Source of the DNA: CAVZRC01 sp963777695
GTDB lineage: Bacteria; Planctomycetota; Planctomycetia; Isosphaerales; Isosphaeraceae
Direction of reading: 5' to 3'
DNA length: 64,000 bases
Assembly: GCA_963777695.1 (NCBI GenBank)
Contig: CAVZRC010000004.1
Location: 2,976,001-3,040,000 of the forward strand
The notes beneath the pieces were generated by a model. It was not told where the DNA came from. It saw only the letters and a program-made list of their open reading frames with translations, and did not search any database. A program made the position numbers and the translations under genes. This document shows, piece by piece, positions 1 to 9,261 of this stretch. The stretch's first letter is position 1, and each line of letters starts with the position of its first letter.

Positions 1-626
1 GCCCATCCTTGTCCGCCGCGTTGTCTTCGTTTGTAGGCGAAATCGACCGCGAGAGTTCGCCAGTATCGGGCGATGTCGTTCTGGAGGAAGCGTGGTACGT
101 TCATCGGATTCCGGGCGTGCATCCAGCCGTAATCCTCGACGATGTAACGCCTCAATACATTGTTGACGACCCTCCGGTACGCGTCGTCCCGACCGATGCA
201 CAGGGACTCGAGGAGGAGGAGCATGCGTCGGGTCAGGTTCGCGTTGGTATCATCGCTCCCTCCGATGTAGTTGATCAGGTCGTGGCTGAAGACCAGGCCA
301 CCGAAGGTTGCCTCCCGTCCCGGTCCCTTGAGAGCCTCTTCCTTCAGGATGGACTCGATGCTGAGAGATGCCTCGAGATGCTCCGGGTCGGCAATCCCGT
401 CGACCAAGAGGACCCAGTCCAGGTCGCTCCCCGACGTCAATTCCCGGCGAGCCAGCGATCCGAAGACGACGACGCTCGTGTCCTCGGTGGTGAAGGTGTT
501 GAGGGACGAGTTGAGCGATCGTATGCGATCGGCAGAAGCCTGGGCGGCAGCTTCGATAGCCTTCCATTCCACGCCGAGTTTGTCGGAAAGTTGTCGGATT
601 GGGTTAACGCTATCCACGTATGCCAA
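1..626 (-). CDS. Nucleotidyltransferase-domain protein (C-terminus beyond window edge)
   Basis: The reading frame runs off the left edge, so the C-terminus is missing. About 45 residues from the start the minus-strand product shows GSLARRELTSGSDLDW, the GS-x(n)-D-x-D signature of the polymerase-beta-like nucleotidyltransferase fold that binds Mg-NTP and transfers a nucleotide to protein, RNA or a small molecule. The substrate cannot be read from the sequence. There is no ATG before this motif. After the in-frame stop at 627-629 the candidate starts are TTG at 626 and GTG at 617, so the start is uncertain. Stand-alone enzymes of this fold often act in toxin-antitoxin or antibiotic-modifying contexts. 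The VapBC-like pair lies just upstream on the same strand, which is suggestive only. Confidence 0.7.
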   Translation of the reverse strand, partial: MAYVDSVNPIRQLSDKLGVEWKAIEAAAQASADRIRSLNSSLNTFTTEDTSVVVFGSLARRELTSGSDLDWVLLVDGIADPEHLEASLSIESILKEEALKGPGREATFGGLVFSHDLINYIGGSDDTNANLTRRMLLLLESLCIGRDDAYRRVVNNVLRRYIVEDYGWMHARNPMNVPRFLQNDIARYWRTLAVDFAYKRRQRGGQGW

Positions 627-676
627 TCAACCTCAGCGGCATAAGAGTTTCGAATGGAAACGATCGATCTCTCAGT

Positions 677-1107
677 TCAAAGGCGTAGTCGGAAAATATA
701 CCCGGAAACGCCTGCAAAGTCTATTCTTCGATCGTCCTCGCGCAGATGCGTCAGACCGCGCGAGAGGGCAATGAAGGCGATCCGCAAGTCCATCGTGTCG
801 ACACGGAACCGGCGAGCCCCCAGCCCATTGAAGACCGCCGCGGCACCGGCGTCGAACTGTACGACGGGGCAGCCGCGAACTGTCGCAGGATCCGGGCCAT
901 CATGGCATATCCCCGAACGATGTCCTCGGCTTTCCGAGCCCGATTGATGTAGGCATGGGCTCCCAAGACCTGCTCGTGGAAGCTGACGATGGAGAACCCC
1001 AGGTCGGACCGAGCTTCCCCGCTGATCCGGGCGGACAGGATGGCGAACTCCCGCCCGGATTGCCGCTGGAGGATGCTGATGTGGTCGGTATCCAGCAGAT
1101 ACTTCAC
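677..1107 (-). CDS. VapC-like PIN-domain toxin, frameshifted
   Basis: PIN-domain ribonuclease of the VapC type: the N-terminus MKYLLDTDHISILQR carries the first conserved Asp, a helical middle follows, and the C-terminal part shows DTMDLRIAFIALSRG with the later acidic residue. VapC toxins cleave RNA and are held by a VapB partner. The frame breaks at the G run 866-869. Restoring one base joins FAAAP to VVQFDAGAAAVF and gives about 143 residues, the usual VapC length. The start codon overlaps the stop of the antitoxin gene by four bases, so translation is coupled. As written the product is truncated and would be inactive. The same kind of indel recurs in many genes here, so a sequence error is as likely as real decay. 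Confidence 0.7.
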
Positions 1108-1316
1108 GGGTCGATGTCCTCGACCGAAAGCTCACCCTTGCGGATCGCCCGGCCGTAGGCCAGCACTTCGTCGAACGCCGGCTCGTCCTTGAACGAACCG
1201 ATGACCTGTTCCAGCCAATCCGAGGCCGGTAGGTGGATCGAGAGTTGATCGCGAATCTCGGCGACTGCCGCCTCCACGGCAGCCCGGCGCTGTTCAAGCG
1301 TCGTGTCAACGGACAT
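1104..1316 (-). CDS. VapB-like antitoxin
   Basis: Small acidic 70-residue protein immediately upstream of, and overlapping by four bases with, the PIN-domain toxin gene. It begins at an ATG preceded by GAGGGTGAG. The C-terminal half (WLEQVIGSFKDEPAFDEV, then YGRAIRKGEL) resembles short antitoxins paired with PIN toxins, in which a Phe/Trp-rich tail wraps the toxin active site. The N-terminal half would carry DNA binding and autoregulation, but I see no unmistakable AbrB or RHH motif. The identification rests mainly on size, order and coupling. It is the intact half of the pair. Confidence 0.65.
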   Translation of the reverse strand: MSVDTTLEQRRAAVEAAVAEIRDQLSIHLPASDWLEQVIGSFKDEPAFDEVLAYGRAIRKGELSVEDIDP

Positions 1317-1826
1317 GCCAGCTCACCCTCAAGTCAATCTCGTGCTCACGCTCTCGTCCCGTACTCGATTCGGCAGAGGCGGCACAAGCTCGGTCGCTTA
1401 TTACAGGGACGGGTCGGAATTCCTCTTCTCTTACGATAACTCGCGACGTCGAATTCGGCGAGCCCGGCGCGTCGCCCCCTCTCCGTCAGGACGTCCCACG
1501 CATGAGCGGTGGGTGGCCAGGAATCCGTCGCCGGCCCAGGAAAGCGAGGCGACGGACGCGGGAGGCCGACAAATGCGTGCAGGTCGCCGAGACCCCTGCC
1601 CGATTCGGCTCGCTCGAGCGGGCGTTCGCCCTGATCAATCGCGTGACCGGGACCGACGACCGGGACGCCATCACCCGTCGCCCGCCACACCGCTCGACCC
1701 GCCATGAAGAGCGGGCCGGCCTGCTGGACGAAACCGCGACGATCGGCACGCGATCCGGGTGGGCCACCGCCCGAATTCGATGGGATATATCCGACCGTTG
1801 ACAGGGCTCTTGACTCGCCTCCGGGC
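1317..1826. other. Intergenic, no supported gene
   Basis: Open frames on both strands here are Arg/Pro/Ser-rich shadows typical of GC-rich DNA, with no ribosome-binding site, no domain and no consistent codon usage. I see no hairpin terminator or repeat. Confidence 0.5.
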
Positions 1827-2675
1827 TCAACGCGCCCTGGACCTGATGTGCCATTGGGGATAGAAGAATGCCTTGCTATTCCAGAAGTTGATCCGACTCA
1901 TCTTGAGCAGGAGGTCCCAATCGTTCGGCACCCCATCGGTCGGGGCGGAGTCGATGATCTCATGCCAGCGAAGGCCGGCGGCGGGCCAGTCGTCCTGGAT
2001 CAACCAGAGCCGGTCGGCGTAGTCTCGGTGGGGGCATTCCGCCAGGGCGATACGGGCGGGTGCCGGCCCGCCCGTGTTCAGGCCGGCGCAGGTGGGTTCC
2101 TTCCGGATCGGGCTCCCTTTGTCGATGACCCGCCTCCAGAACCATTCGCCGGCCTTGTTCGTGCCCAGCACGCCCACGGCGACCGGGGCCGTCCGCTCGA
2201 TCTCGAGCTGGCTGACCTGCTGGCCCACCCACTGTCGTTCCAGGAGCAGGCCCCCGTGCAGGATCGCCCCGATCGCCACGGCCAGTTCGCCCCGGTCGTC
2301 AACATCGGCCGGGCCGGGGCTTCGCCCCAACTCCCTGGCGATCGCGAGGGCCTCGACCGGCCTCCCGGCGTGGATCAGGCGGCCCCGGGCGGTGTCCCGC
2401 CCGAAATGGCGCAGCGAGTCCTTGTAGCCGGCCGGGCCGCCGTGTATCGCCGCGTAATCGGTGATCTCGATCTTCAAGGTCCTCTCGACCCGATTGATCC
2501 TCGCGGCGGTCAGCTCCAGCCGGGGGGGGAGGCCGGTCAGCAGCACGTCGCAGGGCGGATCGACCTCGATCCGGGACTGCCAGATGCTCTCGAGCGCCAG
2601 CGCGATCGGGGCTTCGATCGCCGACCGCATCGGTCGCGGATCCGATCCTCTCCGGATGGGATTCAGCAACCGCAA
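1827..2675 (-). CDS. Hypothetical protein, 282 aa
   Basis: I do not recognise this family. The frame is uninterrupted and has a soluble, protein-like composition with no signal peptide and no membrane segment. It contains Trp/Phe-rich stretches such as NKAGEWFWRRVIDKG and DRLWLIQDDWPAAG, and a C-terminal segment FWNSKAFFYPQWH. The ATG at 2675 has no convincing Shine-Dalgarno, so an internal start is possible. The gene stands alone between two intergenic stretches. The reading is supported by the low plausibility of the other frames, not by homology. Confidence 0.55.
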   Translation of the reverse strand: MRLLNPIRRGSDPRPMRSAIEAPIALALESIWQSRIEVDPPCDVLLTGLPPRLELTAARINRVERTLKIEITDYAAIHGGPAGYKDSLRHFGRDTARGRLIHAGRPVEALAIARELGRSPGPADVDDRGELAVAIGAILHGGLLLERQWVGQQVSQLEIERTAPVAVGVLGTNKAGEWFWRRVIDKGSPIRKEPTCAGLNTGGPAPARIALAECPHRDYADRLWLIQDDWPAAGLRWHEIIDSAPTDGVPNDWDLLLKMSRINFWNSKAFFYPQWHIRSRAR

Positions 2676-3463
2676 GGTGAGCGACTGGAATGTTGCGCGA
2701 AGATCTTGGCCCGAGCGTCGAGGCTCATTCCATGCGGTGGGAGCTTGTCGTGAACGTATACGAATCGGATTACAGATCGCGAATTCCTGAGTCCATCGAT
2801 AATTCGGGCTTTAAATTTACGCGCAATTCGCAATATGTCATCTATAATTGGTTTATTTACAGGCTCTCAGCCTTCGTGTCGGTTTTCCCGGAAACTGTAG
2901 TGGTTCATCTGGTCGGGTCGACTCGGGCTATTGCCAAGAAGGGAATAAAAAAAGCCCGGCCCCCAACGAGGGGGCCGGGCACAGCCAGGGAGAACGACGC
3001 TTGCTCGTGATTCGTGATGTCGATCAATTCCCCTGTTGGGGAGACCGTTCTCAGTATGGGGGTCGCAATGTTTCAAGCATCTTGGATCTTGCGTCGCCGA
3101 GAGGCTTGTCTTGCGTAACGATTATTAGCAAGAGCAGGACGCGTGCCAAAGTCTTACTGGTTCCTCGAAATTTGAATGGAGAAACTCCTAAATTTCCAAA
3201 AGGCAATGCTTTGTGCCGACCAACTTCGATCGGGGCTCGTCCGCGCCCGGTCGAGGCTAATATCTCATCGGCACGCACTCTAGGCAGACGTGTCGTCTTT
3301 TCGGGCGACAGCCATTCGACGTCCAAAGTGAGGAAGATGTCAATCATTCCGATCCAGTTCCAAGTCCTTCCAATCTTGTCATGATCGATTGCCTGCGTGG
3401 TTGCTTATCTCGGTGCGATGGAAGATGCATCAAGATGTGGTGGGTGCGATCGGTGGGGCTCGA
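2676..3463. other. Long intergenic region, AT-richer, with a terminator
   Basis: Almost 800 bases without a convincing gene. The part from about 2750 to 2930 is clearly more AT-rich than its surroundings and is a plausible promoter zone for the minus-strand gene starting at 2675. A strong hairpin with a T-tract (minus strand) sits at 2947-2980, but no gene ends immediately before it. A 98-codon minus frame at 3051-3347 has no family features. Confidence 0.5.
2947..2980 (-). terminator. Rho-independent terminator
   Basis: A perfect 11-base-pair stem (arms 2954-2964 and 2970-2980, core GCCCGGCCCCC) with a five-base loop is followed, in minus-strand reading, by seven T residues (the A7 tract at 2947-2953 on the plus strand). 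It should end a minus-strand transcript. The nearest minus-strand gene upstream is the YbaK-type gene ending at 3464, almost 500 bases away, so it may end a long 3' UTR or an unannotated small RNA. Confidence 0.7.
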
Positions 3464-3938
3464 TTACTTGTCCTTGGCGAGGGCGACGATGGAGGCGTTC
3501 GTGACGCGGATGTAGTCGTCGGGGGCGATGAGGATTTGCAAGCCCCGGACGCCGGCGGAGATCGAGATCACGTCGAAGAGTTGGGCGGTCTCGTCGAGGT
3601 AGACGGGGTAGGTCTTCTTGCATGCCAGGGCGGTCACCCCGCCGCGAATGTAGCCGGTCAGCGGCTCGACCTCCTTGAGCGGGACGGTGTCGATCTTCTT
3701 GTCCCCCGTCGCTTTGGCCAGGGCCTTCAGGTCGAGCTGGGCGTCGCCCGGGACGATCGCCAAGCAGACCCCGTGTTTGTCGCCCCGGGCGACCAGCGTC
3801 TTGAAGACCTGCTCGGCCGGCAGGCCGACCTTGCGCGCGACCGTCTCGGCGGCGAGGTCGTCCGGGTCGACTTCGTACTGCGCGGAGCTCGTAGGCGATG
3901 CCCAGGCTGTCAAGCTGTCGGACGGCGTTGGTCTTCAT
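3464..3938 (-). CDS. ybaK: YbaK/EbsC-type Cys-tRNA(Pro) deacylase, frameshifted
   Basis: Editing enzyme of the YbaK/ProX family, which hydrolyses Cys mischarged on tRNA-Pro. The start MKTNAVRQLDSLGIAYEL, the core VARKVGLPAEQVFKTLV, the Lys/Gly segment GYIRGGVTALACKK and the tail SAGVRGLQILIAP are all characteristic. The N-terminal 20 residues are in another frame from the rest. The break is at the CGCG tract 3880-3884, where restoring two bases (or removing one) joins the halves into about 158 residues, the normal length. The start codon overlaps the stop of the upstream exported-protein gene by four bases, so the housekeeping enzyme appears to ride on that operon. It is probably functional if the indel is an error. 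Confidence 0.85.
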
Positions 3939-4636
3939 CGTTTGTGCACGAACTGGTTGACCTGCCCGTTATAGTAGACGACCAGGGGATTCCTCGGGGC
4001 GGTGCCGCCCAGGTTGGTGTCAACTTGCGGGCCCAGCGCCGTGGCGATGGCCTGCGCATCCGCCACCAAGATCTTGTGTTCGGCCAGGGTCACGTGGGCC
4101 TCGCGGGCGATCAACTGCATTTGAGAGTAGGTCTGACCGGGGAGATTGGTCGTGATCGTCGTCCCGTAGAGGGCCGCGTCGAGCTGCGTCTGGATTTGAC
4201 TCCAGTTGGCACTCTTGTCACCGGCGGCGAGGAACGATTGATCGACGGCGTCCTGGAGCTTGTCGAGCTGCTCGGTGACCGCAGCCGGGGTCAGGTTGGC
4301 CTGCTCGATCGCCTGGGCGAGCTGCTCCGCGTCGCTGTCCAGGGCTGCGAACTGCGCCGCCGTGACGTGCGAGGCCTTCTCCAGCCGTTGGAGTTCGCTC
4401 TCGTAGCTCTGGAATGCCGGTCCCGCCCCGCCCGAGCTGATCGACTGGGCCCTGGCCACCTCGGCGGATCCCGGCAACAGGAACGCGGCGGACGGGGCCG
4501 ATGAGGTCGCCAACAGCCGCCGCGCCTCCAACGCCTCGCACTGCGGACGTCTCCGCGCCGAGCTGCGCGGTCGCATCGCCGTGCTGTCGTCGGCCATCCA
4601 TCCCGAGCTGGCCCGATTCCCGATCGAGCGATCCAT
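3935..4636 (-). CDS. Exported protein with CEALExRRLL N-terminal motif (paralogue 2)
   Basis: 233 residues, starting at an ATG preceded by GGGGGTGTCGCG; the same leader stands in front of the next paralogue. The N-terminus is basic and contains PQCEALEARRLLA, the motif found at the start of many planctomycete surface or secreted proteins and thought to act in their export. The body is helical and Ala/Gln-rich with two similar helix blocks (VTAAQFAALDSDAEQLAQAI and a later HVTLAEHKILVADAQAIATA), and it ends with VVYYNGQVNQFVHKR. The function is unknown. It shares the whole architecture with the neighbour at 4712-5443 and overlaps the deacylase gene by four bases, so the three are likely one transcript. 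Confidence 0.7.
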   Translation of the reverse strand: MDRSIGNRASSGWMADDSTAMRPRSSARRRPQCEALEARRLLATSSAPSAAFLLPGSAEVARAQSISSGGAGPAFQSYESELQRLEKASHVTAAQFAALDSDAEQLAQAIEQANLTPAAVTEQLDKLQDAVDQSFLAAGDKSANWSQIQTQLDAALYGTTITTNLPGQTYSQMQLIAREAHVTLAEHKILVADAQAIATALGPQVDTNLGGTAPRNPLVVYYNGQVNQFVHKR

Positions 4637-4711
4637 CGCGACACCCCCGTCGATTCGCTTCCGGAGCCGTCCCATACGGCCCTTCCCGCAAGGCCGAGGA
4701 CCGCGCGACGA

Positions 4712-5443
4712 TCATCGCGCCCGGACGAATTGGTTGAGCTGCCCTTCGTAGTAGACGACCACGAGACTGCGCGGGATGCTGCCACCGAACTCGGATGTGG
4801 AATGGGCACCGAGGGCGGTGTTGATCGCCTGCTGGTCGGCCGTCAACTGCTGGCCCTGGGCCGCCGTCACGTGCGCCGCGCGGGCGACCGCCTTCATCGC
4901 GTTCACGGTCTGCTGGACGAGACTGGGCGTGGCCTCGGCGTTGGAGAGCCCATTGGCCAGCTCGTTCTCCAACTGGTCCCAGGCGGACTTCGAATCGCTC
5001 CCCGCGACGAACGCCTGGTCGGCCGCGTCCTGGACCATGATGAACTCCTTGGTCTCGTCCTGGGGATCCGTCTCGTTCATCTCGGCGCCCGAGTCGATCG
5101 CCACCGCGAGTTGCTGGATGTCATTCTCCAGCTTGTTGAACTGGGCGCGGGTGACGCCCGAGGATTGCTCCAGGCCCTGCAACTCGCTCTCATAAGCCTG
5201 GAAGGCCGGCCCGACTGCGCTCGACATCAAGGACTGGGCCTTGGCCACTTCCCCGGTCCCCGGAGAGAGGTACCCCTCGGCCGGGAGGGACGACGCGGCC
5301 GCGGCCGACGCCTTCGACAAGAGCCGGCGCGATTCCAGGGCCTCGCACTGCGGGTATCGCCGGGCCGAAGCCCGACGTCGTCCGGGCACCCTGATCCCAG
5401 ACCCGGATCCGGAGCCGTCCCACTCCTCGATCGAGCGATCCAT
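4712..5443 (-). CDS. Exported protein with CEALExRRLL N-terminal motif (paralogue 1)
   Basis: 243 residues. I prefer the ATG at 5443 over an upstream one because it sits behind GGGGGTGTCGCG exactly as in the paralogue. The product carries PQCEALESRRLLS near the N-terminus, a region starting TGEVAKAQSL, helical segments VTRAQFNKLENDIQQLAVAI and HVTAAQGQQLTADQQAINTA, and the same C-terminal VVYYEGQLNQFVRAR as paralogue 2. No catalytic motif is visible. The two genes are a tandem duplication about 75 bases apart. A structural or surface-attachment role is only a guess. Confidence 0.7.
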   Translation of the reverse strand: MDRSIEEWDGSGSGSGIRVPGRRRASARRYPQCEALESRRLLSKASAAAASSLPAEGYLSPGTGEVAKAQSLMSSAVGPAFQAYESELQGLEQSSGVTRAQFNKLENDIQQLAVAIDSGAEMNETDPQDETKEFIMVQDAADQAFVAGSDSKSAWDQLENELANGLSNAEATPSLVQQTVNAMKAVARAAHVTAAQGQQLTADQQAINTALGAHSTSEFGGSIPRSLVVVYYEGQLNQFVRAR

Positions 5444-6079
5444 CGCGACACCCCCGTTGACCTTCGTCAGATGCCGGCCTGCATCACCCGGTTCGCAAGG
5501 GGTTCGGCCCGCACCGTCCTCGATCCACCTCGAGACCTGCCATTCCCTACAATCGGTAGTTTCCGCCCGGTCGTTCAAGAAAGAGGTCAGCCGGTGCGGG
5601 CAAATGCCTCCAAGTCCTTCCGCCCTGACCGCAGCGTTTCCCCGTTGAGATCGTCATGGACCGGGAACACTCTGCGATCCGAGCGACAAGAGACATTGGC
5701 GTATCTTGTTTGCAGAAAATCGCTTCGGTCGATTTTCCAGTTTCGGCCGGGGGCGATGCGTTGCCGGCTCCTCCGAGGAAGCTCGCGCTGCATGTTTTGC
5801 CCTTTCTCACTACAATCCGGCTCCTGAAGAGATCCTTCGATCGGTTGCGGATTGTCCATTAATCCCTGGCCCATGTGGGGCGAGATTGTAGAATTGCGAA
5901 GCTTGGATAGTTTGTAGAGCTTGGCGGTCTCGCTTTGAGGTAAAATGGAGGGGACATTTTTTCGATGGCCGACGGCCATCGTGCAGAATGACGGATAAGA
6001 GGAATGCGCGGAGGCTGGCACACGATTTGTGAGTTAGGCCAGGATGGGGAATCTGGGCTCCGGAAAGGAAATCGCCGCG
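5444..6079. other. Intergenic between divergent transcripts
   Basis: About 640 bases separate the minus-strand exported-protein operon from the plus-strand phosphodiesterase gene and must hold both promoters. The stretch 5660-6000 is AT-richer. No protein-like frame, repeat or terminator was identified. Confidence 0.45.
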
Positions 6080-7777
6080 ATGAAGGTCATGGTCCTGGGG
6101 TTGGATGGGGCGACGTGGGACGTTCTGGAGCCTCTGATCGAGCAGGGTTTGATGCCGAACCTGGCCCGACTTCGTGAGCAAGGATCCTCCGGGGTGCTGG
6201 GCTCGGTCTTCCCGCCGTTGAGTCCGGTGGCCTGGACGGGCGTGATGACGGGGAAGAACTCGGGGAAGCACGGCATCTTCGAGTTCCTGGAGCACGGGCA
6301 GGATCCGCTGGGTGGCCGGGTCAATTCCTCGCGGGCGATCCAGGCGAAGCTGATCTGGGAGATTGCTGCCCAGCATGGCAAGAAGACGGTGGCCGGCGGG
6401 GTGCCGATGAGCTACCCGGCGCGGCCGGCCGGCCGGTTCCCCGGCTTCTTCCTGGGTGATTTCCTCAGCCCGGCGTCGGCGTCGGATTTCAGCAGCGACC
6501 CGGACCTGTTCGCGGAGCTGGAGAAGGAAGTCGGGACCTATCGCCCCTGGGCGACGGCCATCCATGACGGCGGCAACGAGTCGGCCGTCCTCGACGACCT
6601 CCAGGATTTCCTCGAGCAGCACCTGCGCACCGTGGCATTCCTGATGAATCGGTGCGACTGGGACCTGTTCATGTTCGACCTGATGGCCACGGATCGCATC
6701 CAGCACGAGCTGTGGCACGTCTGGGACCTGACGCATCGCGTGGCCCGCGGCCGGGAGCGCGAGCTGGCCGCATTGCGGCCCCGGCTGATCCACTTCTGGC
6801 AGAAGCTCGACCGGGGGGTCGGCGCGATCGAGGCGGACCTTCCGCAGGATGCCGCGCTGTTGCTCATGAGCGACCACGGCTTCGGGCCGATCGAGCACTA
6901 TGTCAATTTCAACGTCTGGCTGCTGGAGCGGGGCGACATCGCGTTGCAGGACTCGTTCTACGTCAAGCAGAAGTACTGGTGCTATCGCCTGGGGATGACG
7001 CCCGAGTGGATCTACGGCGTGATGAGCCGGCTCGGGCTCGGGGGCCACCGGGTGAGCCGGTTCCGCGGCAAGCAAGAGAGCCTGATCGACCGGGTGGGCG
7101 AGTCGCTGTTCCTCTCGCGACGGCATATCGACTGGTCGCGGACGCGCGCCTACGCCCAGGGCAACTTCGGCCAGATCTTCCTGAATCTCAAGGGGCGTCA
7201 GCCCCAGGGTTGCGTGGCACCGCGAGACGCCCGACCCCTGCTCGAGGACCTGAAGGCGGGGCTCCGGACGATCCTCCATCCCGAGACGGGCCAGCCGCTG
7301 GTCGAGCACGTCTACGAGCGCGATGAGCTCTATCACGGCCCGCACGCGCAGCTCGCCCCCGACCTGACCGTGGTCCTCAACGACTGGCGGTATCGCACGA
7401 TCGGCCTGCATGACTTCACGACGCACCGGGTGATCTCGCCGGCCTTCGGGCCGACGGGCGACCATCGGATGGAAGGCATCTTCATCGGCACCGGGCCGGC
7501 GTTCCGGACCGGCGGCGTGCCCCGCGACGCCGATCTGCTCGACATCGCGCCGACCGTGCTGCGGATCCTGGGGATTCCCGTCCCCGGCGACATGGATGGC
7601 CGCGTCCTGACCGAGGTCCTCGACCCGGCGACCACGACCCACGCGGACGTGCCCGTCCACGCCGCGGTACTCGCCGCGGCCGCCCACGTCACCGCCCCGG
7701 CCTGCGACGATTCGCCGTACACCGCCGAGGAGGACGCCGTCATCCAGCAGCGTCTGGCCGACCTGGGCTATCTCTGA
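6080..7777 (+). CDS. Alkaline-phosphatase-superfamily type I phosphodiesterase/nucleotide pyrophosphatase
   Basis: 565 residues from ATG 6080, placed behind GGAAAGGAAATC. The product opens directly with the metal-binding strand KVMVLGLDGATWDVL, followed by SPVAWTGVMTGKNSGKHGIF (the nucleophile region of this family), a metal site LLMSDHGFGP about 270 residues in, and a late His site PTGDHRMEG. These are the metal-binding landmarks of the type I phosphodiesterase/nucleotide pyrophosphatase branch of the AlkP superfamily. No signal peptide is seen, so it is probably cytoplasmic. The substrate (nucleotide, phospholipid headgroup or other phosphodiester) cannot be told from sequence. It stands alone with long gaps on both sides and is intact. 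Confidence 0.85.
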   Translation: MKVMVLGLDGATWDVLEPLIEQGLMPNLARLREQGSSGVLGSVFPPLSPVAWTGVMTGKNSGKHGIFEFLEHGQDPLGGRVNSSRAIQAKLIWEIAAQHGKKTVAGGVPMSYPARPAGRFPGFFLGDFLSPASASDFSSDPDLFAELEKEVGTYRPWATAIHDGGNESAVLDDLQDFLEQHLRTVAFLMNRCDWDLFMFDLMATDRIQHELWHVWDLTHRVARGRERELAALRPRLIHFWQKLDRGVGAIEADLPQDAALLLMSDHGFGPIEHYVNFNVWLLERGDIALQDSFYVKQKYWCYRLGMTPEWIYGVMSRLGLGGHRVSRFRGKQESLIDRVGESLFLSRRHIDWSRTRAYAQGNFGQIFLNLKGRQPQGCVAPRDARPLLEDLKAGLRTILHPETGQPLVEHVYERDELYHGPHAQLAPDLTVVLNDWRYRTIGLHDFTTHRVISPAFGPTGDHRMEGIFIGTGPAFRTGGVPRDADLLDIAPTVLRILGIPVPGDMDGRVLTEVLDPATTTHADVPVHAAVLAAAAHVTAPACDDSPYTAEEDAVIQQRLADLGYL

Positions 7778-8571
7778 GCGGCTCGCGGCTTGCCCATGTA
7801 TTTCAACTTGGTTTACGCACAGCTCGACACGAACCGGACTCCTACGAGCCCGGATCGCGAGCGAATGAATCCGCGGAAATCATGCGCTCTTTCGCGCTTC
7901 GGGTTTGTGTTCAAGTGTGCGCAATCCAAGCATGAAGCGCCCTTGCTCATACGGCCGAGGAGTCAGGACGGACGCGTCGTCGTCACGACGAGATTCTTGG
8001 ATCGTTCGAGTTGTAACGAAGAGAACATGGGACGGCTCCTGTTCCGGGGATCTTGACCATGATCCTACCCGGCCGATGACGAATCGGATGCCCGTCGGAC
8101 GCGAGGAACTCCTTGGTGGTTCATTGACTTCCGGCGATGGCGCCGGACAAGCGGCCGGATCGGCGGTCCGCGGGGCGGTAGCGGGTTGATCCTCGGTCGA
8201 AGCGCGACTATGATTGTTATGTCGAACGCGGTCCGCCGCGATCGTACGCTCTCCACTCCATGTCCTGATGGGAAGCGACCCGAAGGAGGCCGGCGATGCG
8301 AATACGTCACCGCATGAGTGTCTCGTCGAGCCAGGGTCCCGCGCCCGGGTCGCGCTAACCGCCGCGCCGCGAATTCCAACACGCTGAATCGCATCGCACC
8401 GCGGCGGACAACCCCCCCGCGCGCCCGGGCCAAACCCTGACCCCATCCCATCGTTGAATCGATCCATCCGGCGAATCCCGACGGATTCGCGGGCGATCGT
8501 ACGCCCACGAATATCGGCGCACGATCCGGATCGATCTCATCTTTTATAGATTCTTATTCGTGAGAGCGATC
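7778..8571. other. Intergenic, no supported gene
   Basis: About 790 bases. The longest minus frame (7880-8467) is low-complexity and has no ribosome-binding site. The segment just before 8572 is AT-rich and is a reasonable promoter for rbfA. Confidence 0.45.
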
Positions 8572-9108
8572 ATGAGACACCATTCTCCTACCAAGGATCG
8601 GATCCGGGGACTGTGCGCCGAGGTCGGCGAGGACGACGGCCGGGATCCTCGGCTGGCGCCGCGGCGAGATGGCCACGGCGGCCGGCACCTCTCGTCCGGT
8701 CCCGGGCCCGCTCCGGGGCTCGGATTCGGTCACCAGGGACGGCCCGTCAACCGCAAGGCCAGCCAGCTCTGCCGGCAGGTGGCCGTCACGCTCGACGAAG
8801 TGCTCGCCGAGTGCGGCGACGGCGTGCTCCGGAACCTGCACGTCGTCAACGTCACGCCCTTCCCCGACGCCTCGCGGCTGATGGTCGCCGTCGCCTCCGT
8901 GGACGGCAAGACCGAGCGAGAATACGGGCCTCGGGCCATGCTGGAACACCTCCAGCGCGCCAGCGGACACCTCCGATGCGAGGTCGCCGCGGCCGTCACG
9001 CGCAAGCGCGCTCCATTGCTGGTCTACCGGCTCGCGCATCCGGCGCTCACGGGCGTGGATCAGGGTGCCGAGGGTCCTGTCCACGAATCGGCCGAGCCCG
9101 GCCGATGA
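8572..9108 (+). CDS. rbfA: Ribosome-binding factor A
   Basis: 178 residues. The region from about residue 55 to 145 matches RbfA: NRKASQLCRQVAVTLDEVL, then FPDASRLMVAV, then HLRCEVAAAVTRKRAPLLV. RbfA binds the 30S subunit during late 16S rRNA maturation and cold adaptation. The first 50 residues (HHSPTKDRIRGLCAEVG onwards) are an extension seen in planctomycete forms. I chose ATG 8572 rather than GTG 8560 because GTGAGAG upstream can pair with 16S rRNA. RbfA usually sits with infB/truB, but here it is alone. Confidence 0.85.
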   Translation: MRHHSPTKDRIRGLCAEVGEDDGRDPRLAPRRDGHGGRHLSSGPGPAPGLGFGHQGRPVNRKASQLCRQVAVTLDEVLAECGDGVLRNLHVVNVTPFPDASRLMVAVASVDGKTEREYGPRAMLEHLQRASGHLRCEVAAAVTRKRAPLLVYRLAHPALTGVDQGAEGPVHESAEPGR

Positions 9109-9261
9109 GGTGATCCAGAGGATCGGAGAGCGCACGAAAGACGCGAAAGTCGAGATGCCCAGTCCCTGGAATTGACTCGCGCCCGATGTCATACTGTGAC
9201 CAGTAGGAGGGAGAGAAGGTCCAGATATCGACATCCGCACTTGTTTCTTTTCGAGTATTTC

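Noticed and set aside
1303..1854. Overlapping open frames on both strands, about 100-134 codons
   Set aside because: Arg/Pro/Ser-rich compositions, no ribosome-binding site, no motif; typical of GC-rich noncoding DNA.
3051..3347. 98-codon minus-strand frame upstream of the terminator
   Set aside because: No ribosome-binding site or recognisable feature; low-quality composition. It remains possible, but I cannot support it.
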